Part shown: positions 5,478-5,497 of the stretch, piece after piece
Numbering within the stretch: the stretch's first letter is position 1
Layout: each line of letters begins with the position of its first letter
Assembly: GCA_903921405.1 (NCBI GenBank)
Contig: CAIXPV010000110.1
Location: 1 to 5,497, forward strand
DNA: 5,497 nucleotides
Source: an uncultured Actinomycetes bacterium
Lineage (GTDB): Bacteria > Actinomycetota > Actinomycetes > Nanopelagicales > Nanopelagicaceae
Direction: 5' to 3'
Program-made: the position numbers and the translations under genes
The notes under the pieces: generated by a model
Database searches by the model: none
What the model was told of the DNA's origin: nothing
Seen by the model: only the letters and a program-made list of their open reading frames with translations

Positions 5478-5497
5478 GTAAGGGTCTTTTGCTACAA

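Overview
All five genes supported here are on the minus strand, so transcription runs from high to low coordinates. The DNA is AT-leaning by eye. It encodes a GTP-type phosphoenolpyruvate carboxykinase (PEPCK) of the kind common in actinobacteria. It also encodes secreted proteins with small paired-cysteine modules, including the string YTCIKSGKKLVWNKG. From memory of such proteins this suits a freshwater low-GC actinobacterium of the Nanopelagicales (acI, Candidatus Planktophila/Nanopelagicus) type. That assignment is an inference, not something the sequence proves.

Layout in the direction of transcription. (1) 5449-5303: a 48-residue two-cysteine protein of unknown function. (2) 5302-5144: a non-coding spacer with a possible pckG promoter, a palindrome within that promoter, and a further inverted repeat. 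(3) 5143-3344: pckG, the gluconeogenic/anaplerotic enzyme, with complete active-site motifs. (4) 3253-2879: a 124-residue NTF2-like (SnoaL/lumazine-binding-like) protein with a strong Shine-Dalgarno, followed by a clear intrinsic terminator at 2824-2856. It may share a transcript with pckG. (5) 2697-1495: a secreted protein with a small two-Cys module, an Ala/Lys/Asp-rich helical stalk of tandem repeats, and a DUF1566-like C-terminal domain. (6) 1438-125: a secreted protein with an N-terminal two-Cys domain, a Thr/Pro/Ser linker, and a gluzincin metallopeptidase-like domain (HESIH, with a downstream Glu at thermolysin spacing). A weak terminator may follow at 70-89.

The most notable signal is at the starts of the two secreted-protein genes. 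Neither has a Shine-Dalgarno. Each has an identical promoter layout: ATGACA, 17 bp, TACNNT, then exactly 6 nt to the ATG. This predicts leaderless mRNAs, in contrast to pckG and the NTF2-like gene, which have good ribosome binding sites. The two signal peptides also align without gaps, so a promoter plus signal-peptide cassette appears to have been duplicated in front of different mature proteins. I found no CRISPR array, insertion sequence, rRNA or complete tRNA. The window looks like ordinary chromosome with a fast-evolving pair of secreted proteins next to core metabolism.
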